Below are positions 7,783-16,029 of a stretch of 64,000 nt of DNA, in pieces. The notes under the pieces were generated by a model, which saw only the letters and a program-made list of their open reading frames with translations, was not told where the DNA came from and searched no databases. Each line of letters starts with the position of its first letter. Positions within the stretch are counted from its first letter, which is position 1. The position numbers were made by a program, and so were the translations under genes. The DNA is taken from positions 434,001 to 498,000 of the forward strand of contig JACKIC010000001.1 in the NCBI GenBank assembly GCA_020638655.1, given 5' to 3'. The DNA comes from Planctomycetota bacterium (GTDB lineage: Bacteria > Planctomycetota > UBA1135 > UBA2386).

Positions 7783-8418
7783 TCAGCTCAGCGAGCTGAT
7801 GTTGAACTTCGCGTCCTGGTCCTGCGGGTCGATGCGCAGCGCTTCCTGGAAGCAGGCCTTGGCCTCGCCCTGGCGCTGCATCTGCCACAGGCAGACACCG
7901 CGGTTGTTCCAGGTCTGGGCGTCGTTGGGGAAGATCTCCGACGCGCGACGGAAGCAGTCCTCGGCCTCGGCGTGCTGGTTCTGGCCGAACAGCACCATGC
8001 CCAGGTTGAACCAGGCGTCGGCGTTGCCGGTGTCGTTGGCGAGCACCATGTTGAAGGTGTTGATCGCGCCGATGTCGTCACCGGTGACGTAGCGCACGAA
8101 GCCGAGCTGCATCTGGTACTCCGCCTCGCCCTTGCCGAAGGTCACCGAGGCCTCGAGGTGCGGCAGGCTCTGCTCGTAGAGACCCTGCGACAGGAACGCC
8201 TCGGCGGCGGTGCGGTGGATCTCCGCCAGCTTGGTGCCGAGCTCGCCGAGGCTCTCGCAGATCGCCTCCTTGTTCTGATCGTCGATCGGATCGACGACCA
8301 GCGGCGGGATCTGGGCATCGCGGATGTCGCGGATGCGCGTCGGGATGCCGGCGAAGCCGGTGCGCTGGGTGGACGTCGACGACGGAGTCGGCGCCTGGGT
8401 CTTCGTGAGCGTGGTCAT
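7783..8418 (-). CDS. TPR-repeat protein
   Basis: 211 residues with about four tetratricopeptide repeats after residue 70: AAEAFLSQGLYEQSLPHLEAS, AEYQMQLGFVRYVTGDDIGA, ADAWFNLGMVLFGQNQHAEAE and AQTWNNRGVCLWQMQRQGEA. The N-terminal 60 residues are Thr/Ser-rich and unstructured. TPRs are protein-binding scaffolds. It follows the glycosyltransferase on the same strand after 37 bp, with a strong GAGGAGAG RBS. The partner also ends in TPR-like repeats, so they may work together. Confidence 0.82.
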   Translation of the reverse strand: MTTLTKTQAPTPSSTSTQRTGFAGIPTRIRDIRDAQIPPLVVDPIDDQNKEAICESLGELGTKLAEIHRTAAEAFLSQGLYEQSLPHLEASVTFGKGEAEYQMQLGFVRYVTGDDIGAINTFNMVLANDTGNADAWFNLGMVLFGQNQHAEAEDCFRRASEIFPNDAQTWNNRGVCLWQMQRQGEAKACFQEALRIDPQDQDAKFNISSLS

Positions 8419-8455
8419 GTCTACTCTCCTCGTCTCGGGGGGTGGGGAAAAGGCC

Positions 8456-10933
8456 TCAAATCGCGGCCAGCACTTCGTTCATCGCCGCCGCCTCGTGATC
8501 GAGGGCACGCGCCTCGAGCAGGCGGACGGCGTGCTGGCCCATGCGCTTCGCCTCGGCCTTGTGGCCCAGGCGCTGCAGGATCAGCGTCGTCTGTTGGCAG
8601 GCACCGGGGGAATCCGGGTGCGCTGCCAGGAAGGAGGTCATCACCTGCAGCGAGCGACGCAGGTCGCCCTGCTGCAGCCAGAGCCGCGACAACACGAGGT
8701 GCGCGACTTCGTAGGAAGGTTCGATGGCGATCGCCTGCGTCAGCAGACGGCGCGCGCGTTCGACGTCGCCGCGTTGCAGCCACGCCTGCGCGATGCCGGT
8801 GAGGGAGACGTAGCTGGTGATGCCCTCTTGGATGGGCACGACCAGGACCTGGCCGCGGTAGGCCAGGCAACGGCGGAAGTGGGTGATCGCGTCCGCGGCG
8901 CGGCCTTCGGCCAGCGCGAGACTCGCGCTCAGGTAGTGCAGGTTGGGAGTTGGCAAGAACCGGCGCAACGCGATGTCGAGCACCGCCCGGGCCCGCGCGT
9001 TGTCACCGATCCTCGCCGCCTCGAGTGCACACAGGGCCGCGACCTCGCCGGCGAAGGGCAAGCCCCTCGGCAGGCTCGGCGGCCCGTCGATGATCATCTG
9101 CAGACACCGCTCCAGCTCGGCGCGGGCCTCCTGACCGCGGCCCGGGAGCCGCCGCAGGAAGTCGCCGTACTTGTAGTGCGTGTAGATGTCGTCGGGATGG
9201 AGTTCGAGCTGCTTCTTGAACAGGCGCTCGTTGCGCTCGTTCTTGCCGCGCTGATCCATCACCTCGTCGCTGTAGCCGTGATGGTCGATCACCACGTTGG
9301 CGCTGCCCAGGCGCAGGCCGCGTTCGGCGCCGGCCCGCTGCAGGCTCGGGGTGACCTGCTCGTGGATGATGTTCTGGTACTCGACGCCAGGCAGGTTGCG
9401 GAACAGCCGCACCATCATCACGCCCATCGTGCGGCCCTTGCCGTAGACGTTGACGAAGTGCAGGTGGTAACCGCTGACCCGGACGTCCTCGACCAGCTCG
9501 CGGATCCGGGCGCAGCCGCCTTCGGCGATGAACTCGTCGGCGTCGAGGATCAGGATCCAGTCGCCGGTGGCGGCGCGGATGCCGGCCGTGCGCGGCGCCG
9601 AGAAGTCGTCGTCCCAGGGCCGGTGCAGCACCCGCGCGCCGAAGGACTCGGCGATCTCGATGGTGCGGTCGGTCGAACCGGTGTCGACGATCACGATCTC
9701 GTCCACCGCGTCCTTCGCCAGGCGCAGACACTCGCCGAGGAAGCGCTCCTCGTTGCGCGTGATCATGCACAGCGACACCTTCGGCGTGCGGCCCGCCCAC
9801 GGGCATTCGAATTCCTGTGCCGGCCGCGGCGCGGCATCCTCGGCGGTGGCGGCACCGCCGCGGGCGCCTGCCAGCTGCGACCAGCGCGCGAACAGCGCCT
9901 CGGTCTCGACCGCGAACCGGGTCGGGTTCTCGACCGGGATCGGCGGGTTCTCGAGCGCGTGCGGCACGAGTTCGACCTCGGGCAGCTTGGCGTCGAGCCG
10001 CATGCTGTAGTCCTCGAGGGCGACCTGGGTGTTCGAGTAGTTCTCGGAGATCGGCCCCACCCCAAGCAGGTCGACGCGCGGCAGCATCAGCCCCGCGACG
10101 TCACCGGGATTGCAACGCGTCTCGTCCGCCGAGGGCGCCACCGAGCCGATGCCCGCGCGCACGCTCAGCGCGGCGAACAGCTCCTGACTCGGCGTCGAGC
10201 CGCCGCGCAGCAGCCAGACCAGCTCGCCGCGCGCCTGGGCGATGCCGCGATTCCACTGGGCGCCCTCGAGCACGCCTTCGCCCGCGACGATCTCCCAGTC
10301 CTCGGGCAGGTAGGCAGCGAGGCACTCGGTCGTGCGCTGCCGGGCGGCGGCGTCGCCGCCGGCCAGCACCACGGTGCCGGCGAGCTGCGGGAGCTTGCGA
10401 CAGACCACCCAGTAGCGGGCCGCTGGCGGGCCGTCGAGCCAGTCGATCGGCAGCAGTCCCTGCCCGAACAGCGACGCGCAGAAGCCGTCGCGGAAGTCGG
10501 TGCTTCCCTCGGGCACGGCGAGCACGTCGACCACGGTCAGCCCCACGGCCACGGCGCCGGCCAACACCCTCTTCAGGCTCAGCACCTGCGACGGGTCGTC
10601 GCTGCTGCCGAGCGGTTCGAAGCTGTTGCTGCGCCCCTCGACGACCAGCCGCAGCGCCCGCGCCGACTGCTGGTTGTCGAAGTCGAGCAGCATGGTGCCG
10701 CCCGGCTCGAGCCGCCCGGACAGATCGGCGAGCGCGTCCTCGATGCGCCCCAGGGACTCGGTGACGGCCGCGACCTCGACGAGGTCGTAGGTGGTGTCAC
10801 CGGCAGGATCGGCGCGCCAGGCGCCGCGATCGGCAGGCAGCCGCAGCGCCCGCTCCGTCGAGGGCACGAGGGAGCTCCAGGCCGTGACCGGACCCTGAAA
10901 CCCTCTGGGCAGTTGCTCGCCAGTCCTGTTCAT
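8456..10933 (-). CDS. Large GT2 glycosyltransferase with TPR C-terminus; possible flagellin glycosyltransferase
   Basis: 825 residues from ATG 10933 (GTG 10972 is an in-frame alternative). Residues about 45-190 look like the second half of a class I methyltransferase fold without a SAM motif. About 190-270 is a degenerate GT-A-like segment (NRGIAQARGELVWLL). A true GT2 domain starts near 395: VSLCMITRNEERFLGECL, IVIVDTGSTDRT, and the DAD metal site in WILILDADEF. Helical TPR-like repeats fill the C-terminal third. A sigma-28-like promoter upstream suggests coexpression with flagellin, hence a possible role in glycosylating filament subunits. The donor sugar and target are unknown. Confidence 0.85.
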   Translation of the reverse strand: MNRTGEQLPRGFQGPVTAWSSLVPSTERALRLPADRGAWRADPAGDTTYDLVEVAAVTESLGRIEDALADLSGRLEPGGTMLLDFDNQQSARALRLVVEGRSNSFEPLGSSDDPSQVLSLKRVLAGAVAVGLTVVDVLAVPEGSTDFRDGFCASLFGQGLLPIDWLDGPPAARYWVVCRKLPQLAGTVVLAGGDAAARQRTTECLAAYLPEDWEIVAGEGVLEGAQWNRGIAQARGELVWLLRGGSTPSQELFAALSVRAGIGSVAPSADETRCNPGDVAGLMLPRVDLLGVGPISENYSNTQVALEDYSMRLDAKLPEVELVPHALENPPIPVENPTRFAVETEALFARWSQLAGARGGAATAEDAAPRPAQEFECPWAGRTPKVSLCMITRNEERFLGECLRLAKDAVDEIVIVDTGSTDRTIEIAESFGARVLHRPWDDDFSAPRTAGIRAATGDWILILDADEFIAEGGCARIRELVEDVRVSGYHLHFVNVYGKGRTMGVMMVRLFRNLPGVEYQNIIHEQVTPSLQRAGAERGLRLGSANVVIDHHGYSDEVMDQRGKNERNERLFKKQLELHPDDIYTHYKYGDFLRRLPGRGQEARAELERCLQMIIDGPPSLPRGLPFAGEVAALCALEAARIGDNARARAVLDIALRRFLPTPNLHYLSASLALAEGRAADAITHFRRCLAYRGQVLVVPIQEGITSYVSLTGIAQAWLQRGDVERARRLLTQAIAIEPSYEVAHLVLSRLWLQQGDLRRSLQVMTSFLAAHPDSPGACQQTTLILQRLGHKAEAKRMGQHAVRLLEARALDHEAAAMNEVLAAI

Positions 10934-10973
10934 TCCTTTGCCTGTCCGGACGCCACCGTCCAGCACTTCCACA

Positions 10974-11002
10974 GCATCGGCAGAACTGGATCTCCAACTT
11001 CA
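10974..11002 (-). promoter_or_regulatory. Candidate sigma-28 promoter of the glycosyltransferase operon
   Basis: Read on the minus strand: TGAAGTTG (11002-10995), 13 nt, then GCCGATGC (10981-10974). The first half is 6 of 8 to TAAAGTTT. The predicted start falls at or just after the GTG at 10972, which favours ATG 10933 as the real start. Confidence 0.4.
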
Positions 11003-11041
11003 GTCGACGATGATGCCGGAGGTTCAGAACCACCTGCTGCA

Positions 11042-11806
11042 ATGGTCGACGCTGCCCAGATCGAGACGCTGCTCCGCGAGCGCACACGGTTCGCACAGTG
11101 CCACTTCGAAGCGTCGTGCCCTTCGACACAAGACCTTGCGAGTGCCAAACATCCAGACAGCGCCGGCGCGCCGCCCGACGCCGTGTTCTGGACCGATCAC
11201 CAAACCCGGGGCCGCGGTCGCCAGCACCGCGAATGGCACGACGAGCCGGGCGCCGACCTCGCCGTCACGTTTCGCTTCTCGGCGGCATTGCCGAGTCCCC
11301 TGGGCCTGCCGGCGGCGACGCCGGTCGCGGTGACCGAAGCCTGCGAGGGCTTCGCCGGTCGTCCCTTGCGCATCAAGTGGCCGAACGACGTGTTCCTCGA
11401 CGGCCGCAAGCTCGCGGGGGTCCTGATCGACGCCGGCGTCGGCAGCCCCACCACCTACCTGATCGGGGTCGGCATCAACTGCAACCGCGTCAGGTTCCCG
11501 CCGGACCTCGAGCCGATCGCGACGTCGCTGTGCCTGTCGACGGGGCGGGTGATCGATCGGCACGCGCTGCTCGTCGAGTTGGCCGTGCAGATCGACCGCA
11601 TGCTCACCGACCTGCAGCAGGCCAACACCGCCCACCTCGAGCGCGTCTTCCGCCACCGGCTCGGCCTGGTCGGCCGCGAGGTCGAGGTCGTAGCCAACAC
11701 CACCCTGCGCGGCACCCTCACCGACCTGGACTTCGCGCACCTCGTGCTGGACCGCGACGTGGTCCTGCCGCTCGGCGTCGTGCGCAGCGTCCGCGCCGTG
11801 AACTGA
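11042..11806 (+). CDS. birA: Biotin-[acetyl-CoA-carboxylase] ligase, 3' end remodelled by IS
   Basis: Activates biotin to biotinyl-AMP and transfers it to the carboxylase carrier protein. The 254-residue protein is the single-function form without the N-terminal DNA-binding repressor domain. Motifs: GRGRQHREW (about 57-65, biotinyl-AMP loop), KWPNDVFLDGRKLAGVLI (112-129, catalytic Lys and biotin site) and LIGVGINCN (140-148). A C-terminal cap domain follows. The stop codon (11804-11806) lies inside the inverted repeat of the adjacent IS, so the last residues may not be native. Divergent from the glycosyltransferase. Confidence 0.93.
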   Translation: MVDAAQIETLLRERTRFAQCHFEASCPSTQDLASAKHPDSAGAPPDAVFWTDHQTRGRGRQHREWHDEPGADLAVTFRFSAALPSPLGLPAATPVAVTEACEGFAGRPLRIKWPNDVFLDGRKLAGVLIDAGVGSPTTYLIGVGINCNRVRFPPDLEPIATSLCLSTGRVIDRHALLVELAVQIDRMLTDLQQANTAHLERVFRHRLGLVGREVEVVANTTLRGTLTDLDFAHLVLDRDVVLPLGVVRSVRAVN

Positions 11807-13025
11807 TTCCTTCCGTGGCGTACTTCCACGAAGGGATCGCCACTGCGCACCGCGGCCGCAGATATCGGGGTCAGGCCACCATGCGAGCGCGCACGGTCTG
11901 CGCGCCGCTCCTGCTCATCGGGTGGACGCTGCGATCGCCCCAGTCCTGACGCCAGGCGAGCACCTCCCCGGCGTCGAGATTGCGGGGCACCAGACCGAGC
12001 AATTTCGCCGGGGTCTCGTTCTCCTTGTCGTGGTTGAAGCGCCTCCGCACGAAGTTGCGGTAGACGGCGAACAGTTGCGCGTGGTCCAACAGCCGTGGCG
12101 CGTGCTTCGTGACCAGCCACGACTTGCGCCGCAGCCGGCCGCAGTTGTCGCGCGACATCGCCAGCGTCACGTTGATGGGAAACAACGGGTTGTGCTTGTC
12201 GCGCACCCGCCGGCTCGAGGTGGTCTCGTGCGTCAGGCGATCGCCGAAGATGCGTTTGGCGAGTGTCGTGTAACTCGACTTCTTGTCGGTCTGCAACAGG
12301 ACCTCGCCCGCAGGGCACTTCGCCGCCAGGGTGCGGAGCACCCGTTCGGTGCACTCGCGACTTTGGTCAGGGCGCCGGCCGTTCTCGACTTCCTCCTGGT
12401 CCTGCAACACCCGCCGCCGAGTGCCGCGCCGCGCCAGGCGCCGGATCGAGCCGACCTCGACGGCGATCACGAACCAAGTCTCTCGCTCGATCACGACCGG
12501 CATCGTCAGCGGTCGGATCGAAGCGCCCTCGTAGGTCTCTTCCTCGTCCATCACGAAGACGCGGCCGCCGGCCAGCCGCGGACACAGGTTGTCGCGCAGC
12601 AGCGCGAGCGTGCGCCCCATCTTCGCCAGCTTCTGCTGCGGGCACCTCGCGCCTGATCGCAGCAGCCTGCTGCACTGCCGCAGGCCGACGCCGCTGGTCA
12701 GCAACAGGAACAGGTCTTCGTTGAGCTCGGGGCGGTGGTCGCGGTAGTCGTGCCGGAAGGTCTGCCGCGAGAAGCTGCGGCTACACGACTTGCAGTGGTA
12801 ACGGGGGATCGGCTCGGCGCGGCACTTAGGCCAGTAGCTGCCGCGGCGGCGACAGAACTGAGGCTGGGGATCGGCGTGCCTTGGGCAATCGGCGTAGGGG
12901 CAGCGAGGCGGCGTGAACGAGGGCATCGACTTCTCCTGCCGGGCGACATGTGCCGGCAGGTGTGTGGATGCCCGACCTCAACTTTTGGCGAGAAGCCGGA
13001 TGTACGCCACGGAAGGAATCAGTTC
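11799..13025 (-). mobile_element. IS1-like insertion sequence, copy 2
   Basis: About 1.23 kb. It has the same ends as copy 1 (GAACTGATTCCTTCCGTGG from 11800; reverse complement ending at 13024) and these extend cleanly through GCGTAC on both sides. The interior differs from copy 1 at many positions, so the copies are not recent duplicates of each other. No direct repeat is visible: the left flank ends GTCCGCGCCG and the right begins CTCAAGCTG. It sits between the converging birA and Fic-like genes, touching both 3' ends. Confidence 0.85.
11871..12926 (-). CDS. IS1-like transposase, second copy
   Basis: 351 residues, the same length and domain order as the copy at 1845-2900: zinc-binding CPYADCPRH and YHCKSCSRSF, then VFVMDEEETYE, LLQTDKKSSYT and RVRDKHNPLFP. 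Differences are scattered (for example CPLLPSSR versus CPRLAGGR, and RACTERVLRA versus RECTERVLRT). Most nucleotide changes look synonymous, as expected for two functional lineages under selection. ATG 12926 follows GGAGAAG. Confidence 0.85.
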   Translation of the reverse strand: MPSFTPPRCPYADCPRHADPQPQFCRRRGSYWPKCRAEPIPRYHCKSCSRSFSRQTFRHDYRDHRPELNEDLFLLLTSGVGLRQCSRLLRSGARCPQQKLAKMGRTLALLRDNLCPRLAGGRVFVMDEEETYEGASIRPLTMPVVIERETWFVIAVEVGSIRRLARRGTRRRVLQDQEEVENGRRPDQSRECTERVLRTLAAKCPAGEVLLQTDKKSSYTTLAKRIFGDRLTHETTSSRRVRDKHNPLFPINVTLAMSRDNCGRLRRKSWLVTKHAPRLLDHAQLFAVYRNFVRRRFNHDKENETPAKLLGLVPRNLDAGEVLAWRQDWGDRSVHPMSRSGAQTVRARMVA

Positions 13026-13027
13026 CC

Positions 13028-13807
13028 TCAAGCTGCCGCGCGCTCGACGGCGACCAGCAGCCGCGCTTCGAACTGCACGATCCTGCTCGGCGGCGGACCG
13101 CCGATCAGCTTGGCGACGAACGCCTGATCGAGCGGCTCGGCCGGCAACAGCGGGTAGCCCTTGCACTGCAGCCAGGCGTTCATGGCCAGCCAGGCCATCA
13201 CCGCGTTGAAGTCGGGGAAGGGCGCGATCCGGGCGAAACGCCACAGGATGCGGAACCCCTGCCGGATTGGATGCAGCCCGCCGAACAGCATCGGGTGGTC
13301 GCGGTAGTGGTGGGCGACGTCGAACGTGTCCAGCAGGTAGTGCAGCTGATCGGGCGAGGGGTAGTTGGTGTAGAGCACCGCGTCCCACGGCGGCCCGCGC
13401 CGCAGCTCGTTGTTGCGGAAGCGCGGCAGCTCCTGCGTCATCGATCGGAACAACTCCAACAGGAACCAGCCATCGGGCGGCGACCCTTCGCGGGCACGCT
13501 CCCGAATCGCCACCAGCCCCCGCTCCAAGCCCCGCAGCATCCGGTATTCCTGTGACACCGCCGACAAGCGCCCGTCCTCGCCGCGCAACACCGCCAGCGC
13601 GTCTTCGTCGGCGAGCACGAAACCGCGCAACCTCAGCAGGGAAGCCAGGAAGGCCGCGTCCGCGGGCGAGGCGGCGCGCATCCCGTCCAGGACCTCCTGC
13701 GCCGTCGTCAACGGTTCGGGCTCGCCGATGGCGCGCACGAGCCGACTGGCCAACGCCAGATCGATACGCTCGAGCATGCTGGGATCGGATTGTCGCGCCC
13801 CGTTCAT
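13028..13807 (-). CDS. Fic-like protein lacking catalytic residues (tentative)
   Basis: 259 residues from ATG 13807 (RBS GGGAGG; ATG 13828 is possible). The C-terminal half resembles a Fic fold: HPMLFGGLHPIRQGF precedes RIAPFPDFNAVMAW and then GYPLL. In place of the Fic motif HPFxDGNGR it reads APFPDFNAV (195-203), keeping P, F, D and N but losing the catalytic His, both Gly and the Arg. It would not be expected to AMPylate. The N-terminal 110 residues are helical and unrecognised. Divergent from the AsmA-like gene with only 35 bp between starts. The Fic assignment is by eye. Confidence 0.5.
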   Translation of the reverse strand: MNGARQSDPSMLERIDLALASRLVRAIGEPEPLTTAQEVLDGMRAASPADAAFLASLLRLRGFVLADEDALAVLRGEDGRLSAVSQEYRMLRGLERGLVAIRERAREGSPPDGWFLLELFRSMTQELPRFRNNELRRGPPWDAVLYTNYPSPDQLHYLLDTFDVAHHYRDHPMLFGGLHPIRQGFRILWRFARIAPFPDFNAVMAWLAMNAWLQCKGYPLLPAEPLDQAFVAKLIGGPPPSRIVQFEARLLVAVERAAA

Positions 13808-13842
13808 CACCGCCTCCCTTTTCGGCATGATCAGGTCCGTCC

Positions 13843-16020
13843 ATGGAAAGCTCCTCGGGATCCCCATCCGCGCCGGCTGACAGCCCCTTGCCACCGAAGA
13901 AGCGGCGCCGCTTCTGGCGCGTCTTCTGGGTGCTGCTCGTGCTGTTCGCCCTGTTGATCCTCGCGCTGCCGCACGCGATCGCCCTCGATTTCGTGCGCGT
14001 CGAGGCGCAGGCCAACCTGTCGCAGGCGCTCGGCGTGCCCTGCCGCATCGACCGGATCGGCTTCTCGTGGTTCTCGGGAGTGGGCGTCCAGGGCGTCGAG
14101 ATCTCCAACCCACCGGGCTTCTCGCGTGAGCAACCCTGCCTGCGCCTCGCTCGCATCGGCGGCGACATCAGTCTGTCGAAGGCGCTCTCCGGCCGCATCG
14201 ACTTCGGCGGCAGCGTCGACGGCCTCGAGATCCGCATCGAAGAGGACGCCGCGGGCAACACCAACTTCGCCACGCTGTTCGGCAGCAGCGTCGAGGTCCA
14301 CAGCGGCAGCACGAGCGAACCGCGACCCGGCGGTCGTCCGCGCCAGCCGACGACCACCCCCAAGGGCGACAAGCCCCAGGTCCAGGGGCTCGAGCGCCTG
14401 CAGTTCGATCTGAGATTGCGCGAGGCGCTGCTCGAGATCCGCCGCAACGGCGCGCTCGTCGAGGCCGTCTCCAACATCTCGTGCAACGCCCAGAAGACCT
14501 TCGACTCCAAGAAGGTCACGCTCGACCTCACCGCCGACCTGCAGCCGACCGCGACTTCGCCCCAGCTCGGCCAGCTCGCGGTCAAGGTCGACGCCGACGT
14601 CACCACGCAGGACCTCGACTTCATGTTCAGCGCCGCGGGCCTCGACCTGTCGCGTTACCACCCGCTGGTCGCGGCGTTCCTGCCCGGGCAGCTGACCGAA
14701 CTGGCCGGCCTCGTCGACGGCACCCTGACGGCGCGCGTCTCGGGCGACGGCGCCGTCTCCGTCGACGGCAACCTCACCGTGCGCGAACCGCGCCTCGCGG
14801 GCCCGCTGGTGCGCGGCATGCACATCGCCAGCGATCGCTGGGTGATCGCGCCGACCCTGTCGGTCGCCAGCGCCACGACCGAAGGTCTGCAGCACGTGGT
14901 CACCGACCGCTTCGACGCCGACTTCGGCTGTGTGCGCCTGCGCGGCGTGGGCCAGGAAGAACGGCAGACGCTGCTCGGCGACGCGCGACTGCTCGCCTTC
15001 CGTTGTGAGGCGGACCTCGACGCGCTCGCCGCGTTCGGCGGTCCGATGCCGTCCTGGCTCGCGGGCACCAAGGGCCGGACCGAGTGCGTGATCGGGATCC
15101 CGCCCTCGCTGCAGCAACTCGGCATCGAGGAGCTGCAGCGGCAGATCGTGGTCGTCGGCACCGCCTCGTCCGAGCGCCTCGCCGTGCAGGGCTACGAGTT
15201 CACCGGCCTCGGCCTCTCGAGTTCGCTGCGCGGCGGCCGCCTCGAGGTGACCACCACCCAGGACAGCAAGCTCAACCGCGGCCCGCTGACCGCCACCCTC
15301 ACCGCGGAGTTCGGCGACGCTGGTCGTCGGCCCGCCACGCTGCGGCTGGCCTGGACCGACGGTCAGCTCGGCGCGCCCGCGACCGGACTGCTGCGCCACC
15401 TCGTGCCGCTGCTCACGGGGCTCGACGCCGAAGCCGCCGACCTGCGCGGCATCGGCGAGCTACAGTTCGAGGCCACGGGGCCGAGCGCGTTCGCGCCCGG
15501 CCAGAACTGGCTGCAGCTGCTCGACGACTGGTCGGCCGACGGCCACCTCGCCCTGCGCGAGACGAGCTTCGCGCCGGCGCCGGCGCTGCGCGGGCTGCTG
15601 CAGCCGCTCGGTGCCGCGCTCGGCGACGCCGCGACGCTCGGCGACGGCAACCGGCTCGCCATCGACGCGTTCCGCTGCGAGTTCCGCATGGACAAGGGCC
15701 ACGTCACCACCAAGCTCGGCGAGTGGCTGGCGCACGGTCAGAAGATCGGGCTGAAGAGCAGCGTCGGCCTCGACGGAAAACTCGCCTGCGACATCGACTT
15801 CAGCGGCCTGCTGGCCGCGCACAAGGACGGCGCCCGCGTGCTCGCGGCCCTGGGCGGCAGCCTGCCCGCGGCGAACCTCGGCGGCACCCTCGACGCCCCC
15901 ACGCTCGGCCTGCCCGACCTGGCCGCCGCGGTGCGGCAGGCGGCGACCAAGGAGCTCGAGAAGAAGGGCGGCGACCTGCTCAAGCGCGGGCTCGACGAGC
16001 TGCTCAAGCGCAAGAACTGA
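13843..16020 (+). CDS. AsmA-like envelope protein
   Basis: 725 residues. A basic N-terminus (PPKKRRRFWR) leads into one transmembrane helix (about 24-45, VFWVLLVLFALLILALP). A long periplasmic beta-rich region typical of AsmA/DUF748-like proteins follows: VRVEAQANLSQALGVPCRIDRIGFSW, later ARIGGDISLSKALSGRIDFGGS, and repeated GTLTARVSGDGAVSVDGNLTV-like strands. Such proteins are anchored in the inner membrane and span the periplasm; several relatives are implicated in lipid transport. A C-terminal Lys-rich helix ends the protein. Its stop is 9 bp from the stop of convergent nadE. Confidence 0.75.
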   Translation: MESSSGSPSAPADSPLPPKKRRRFWRVFWVLLVLFALLILALPHAIALDFVRVEAQANLSQALGVPCRIDRIGFSWFSGVGVQGVEISNPPGFSREQPCLRLARIGGDISLSKALSGRIDFGGSVDGLEIRIEEDAAGNTNFATLFGSSVEVHSGSTSEPRPGGRPRQPTTTPKGDKPQVQGLERLQFDLRLREALLEIRRNGALVEAVSNISCNAQKTFDSKKVTLDLTADLQPTATSPQLGQLAVKVDADVTTQDLDFMFSAAGLDLSRYHPLVAAFLPGQLTELAGLVDGTLTARVSGDGAVSVDGNLTVREPRLAGPLVRGMHIASDRWVIAPTLSVASATTEGLQHVVTDRFDADFGCVRLRGVGQEERQTLLGDARLLAFRCEADLDALAAFGGPMPSWLAGTKGRTECVIGIPPSLQQLGIEELQRQIVVVGTASSERLAVQGYEFTGLGLSSSLRGGRLEVTTTQDSKLNRGPLTATLTAEFGDAGRRPATLRLAWTDGQLGAPATGLLRHLVPLLTGLDAEAADLRGIGELQFEATGPSAFAPGQNWLQLLDDWSADGHLALRETSFAPAPALRGLLQPLGAALGDAATLGDGNRLAIDAFRCEFRMDKGHVTTKLGEWLAHGQKIGLKSSVGLDGKLACDIDFSGLLAAHKDGARVLAALGGSLPAANLGGTLDAPTLGLPDLAAAVRQAATKELEKKGGDLLKRGLDELLKRKN

Positions 16021-16029
16021 GCAGGTGGC

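Noticed and set aside
8324..11806. A 1,160-codon open frame on the plus strand
   Set aside because: Only its last quarter (from ATG 11042) is a real protein, BirA. The rest is antisense to the TPR and glycosyltransferase genes and has shadow composition.
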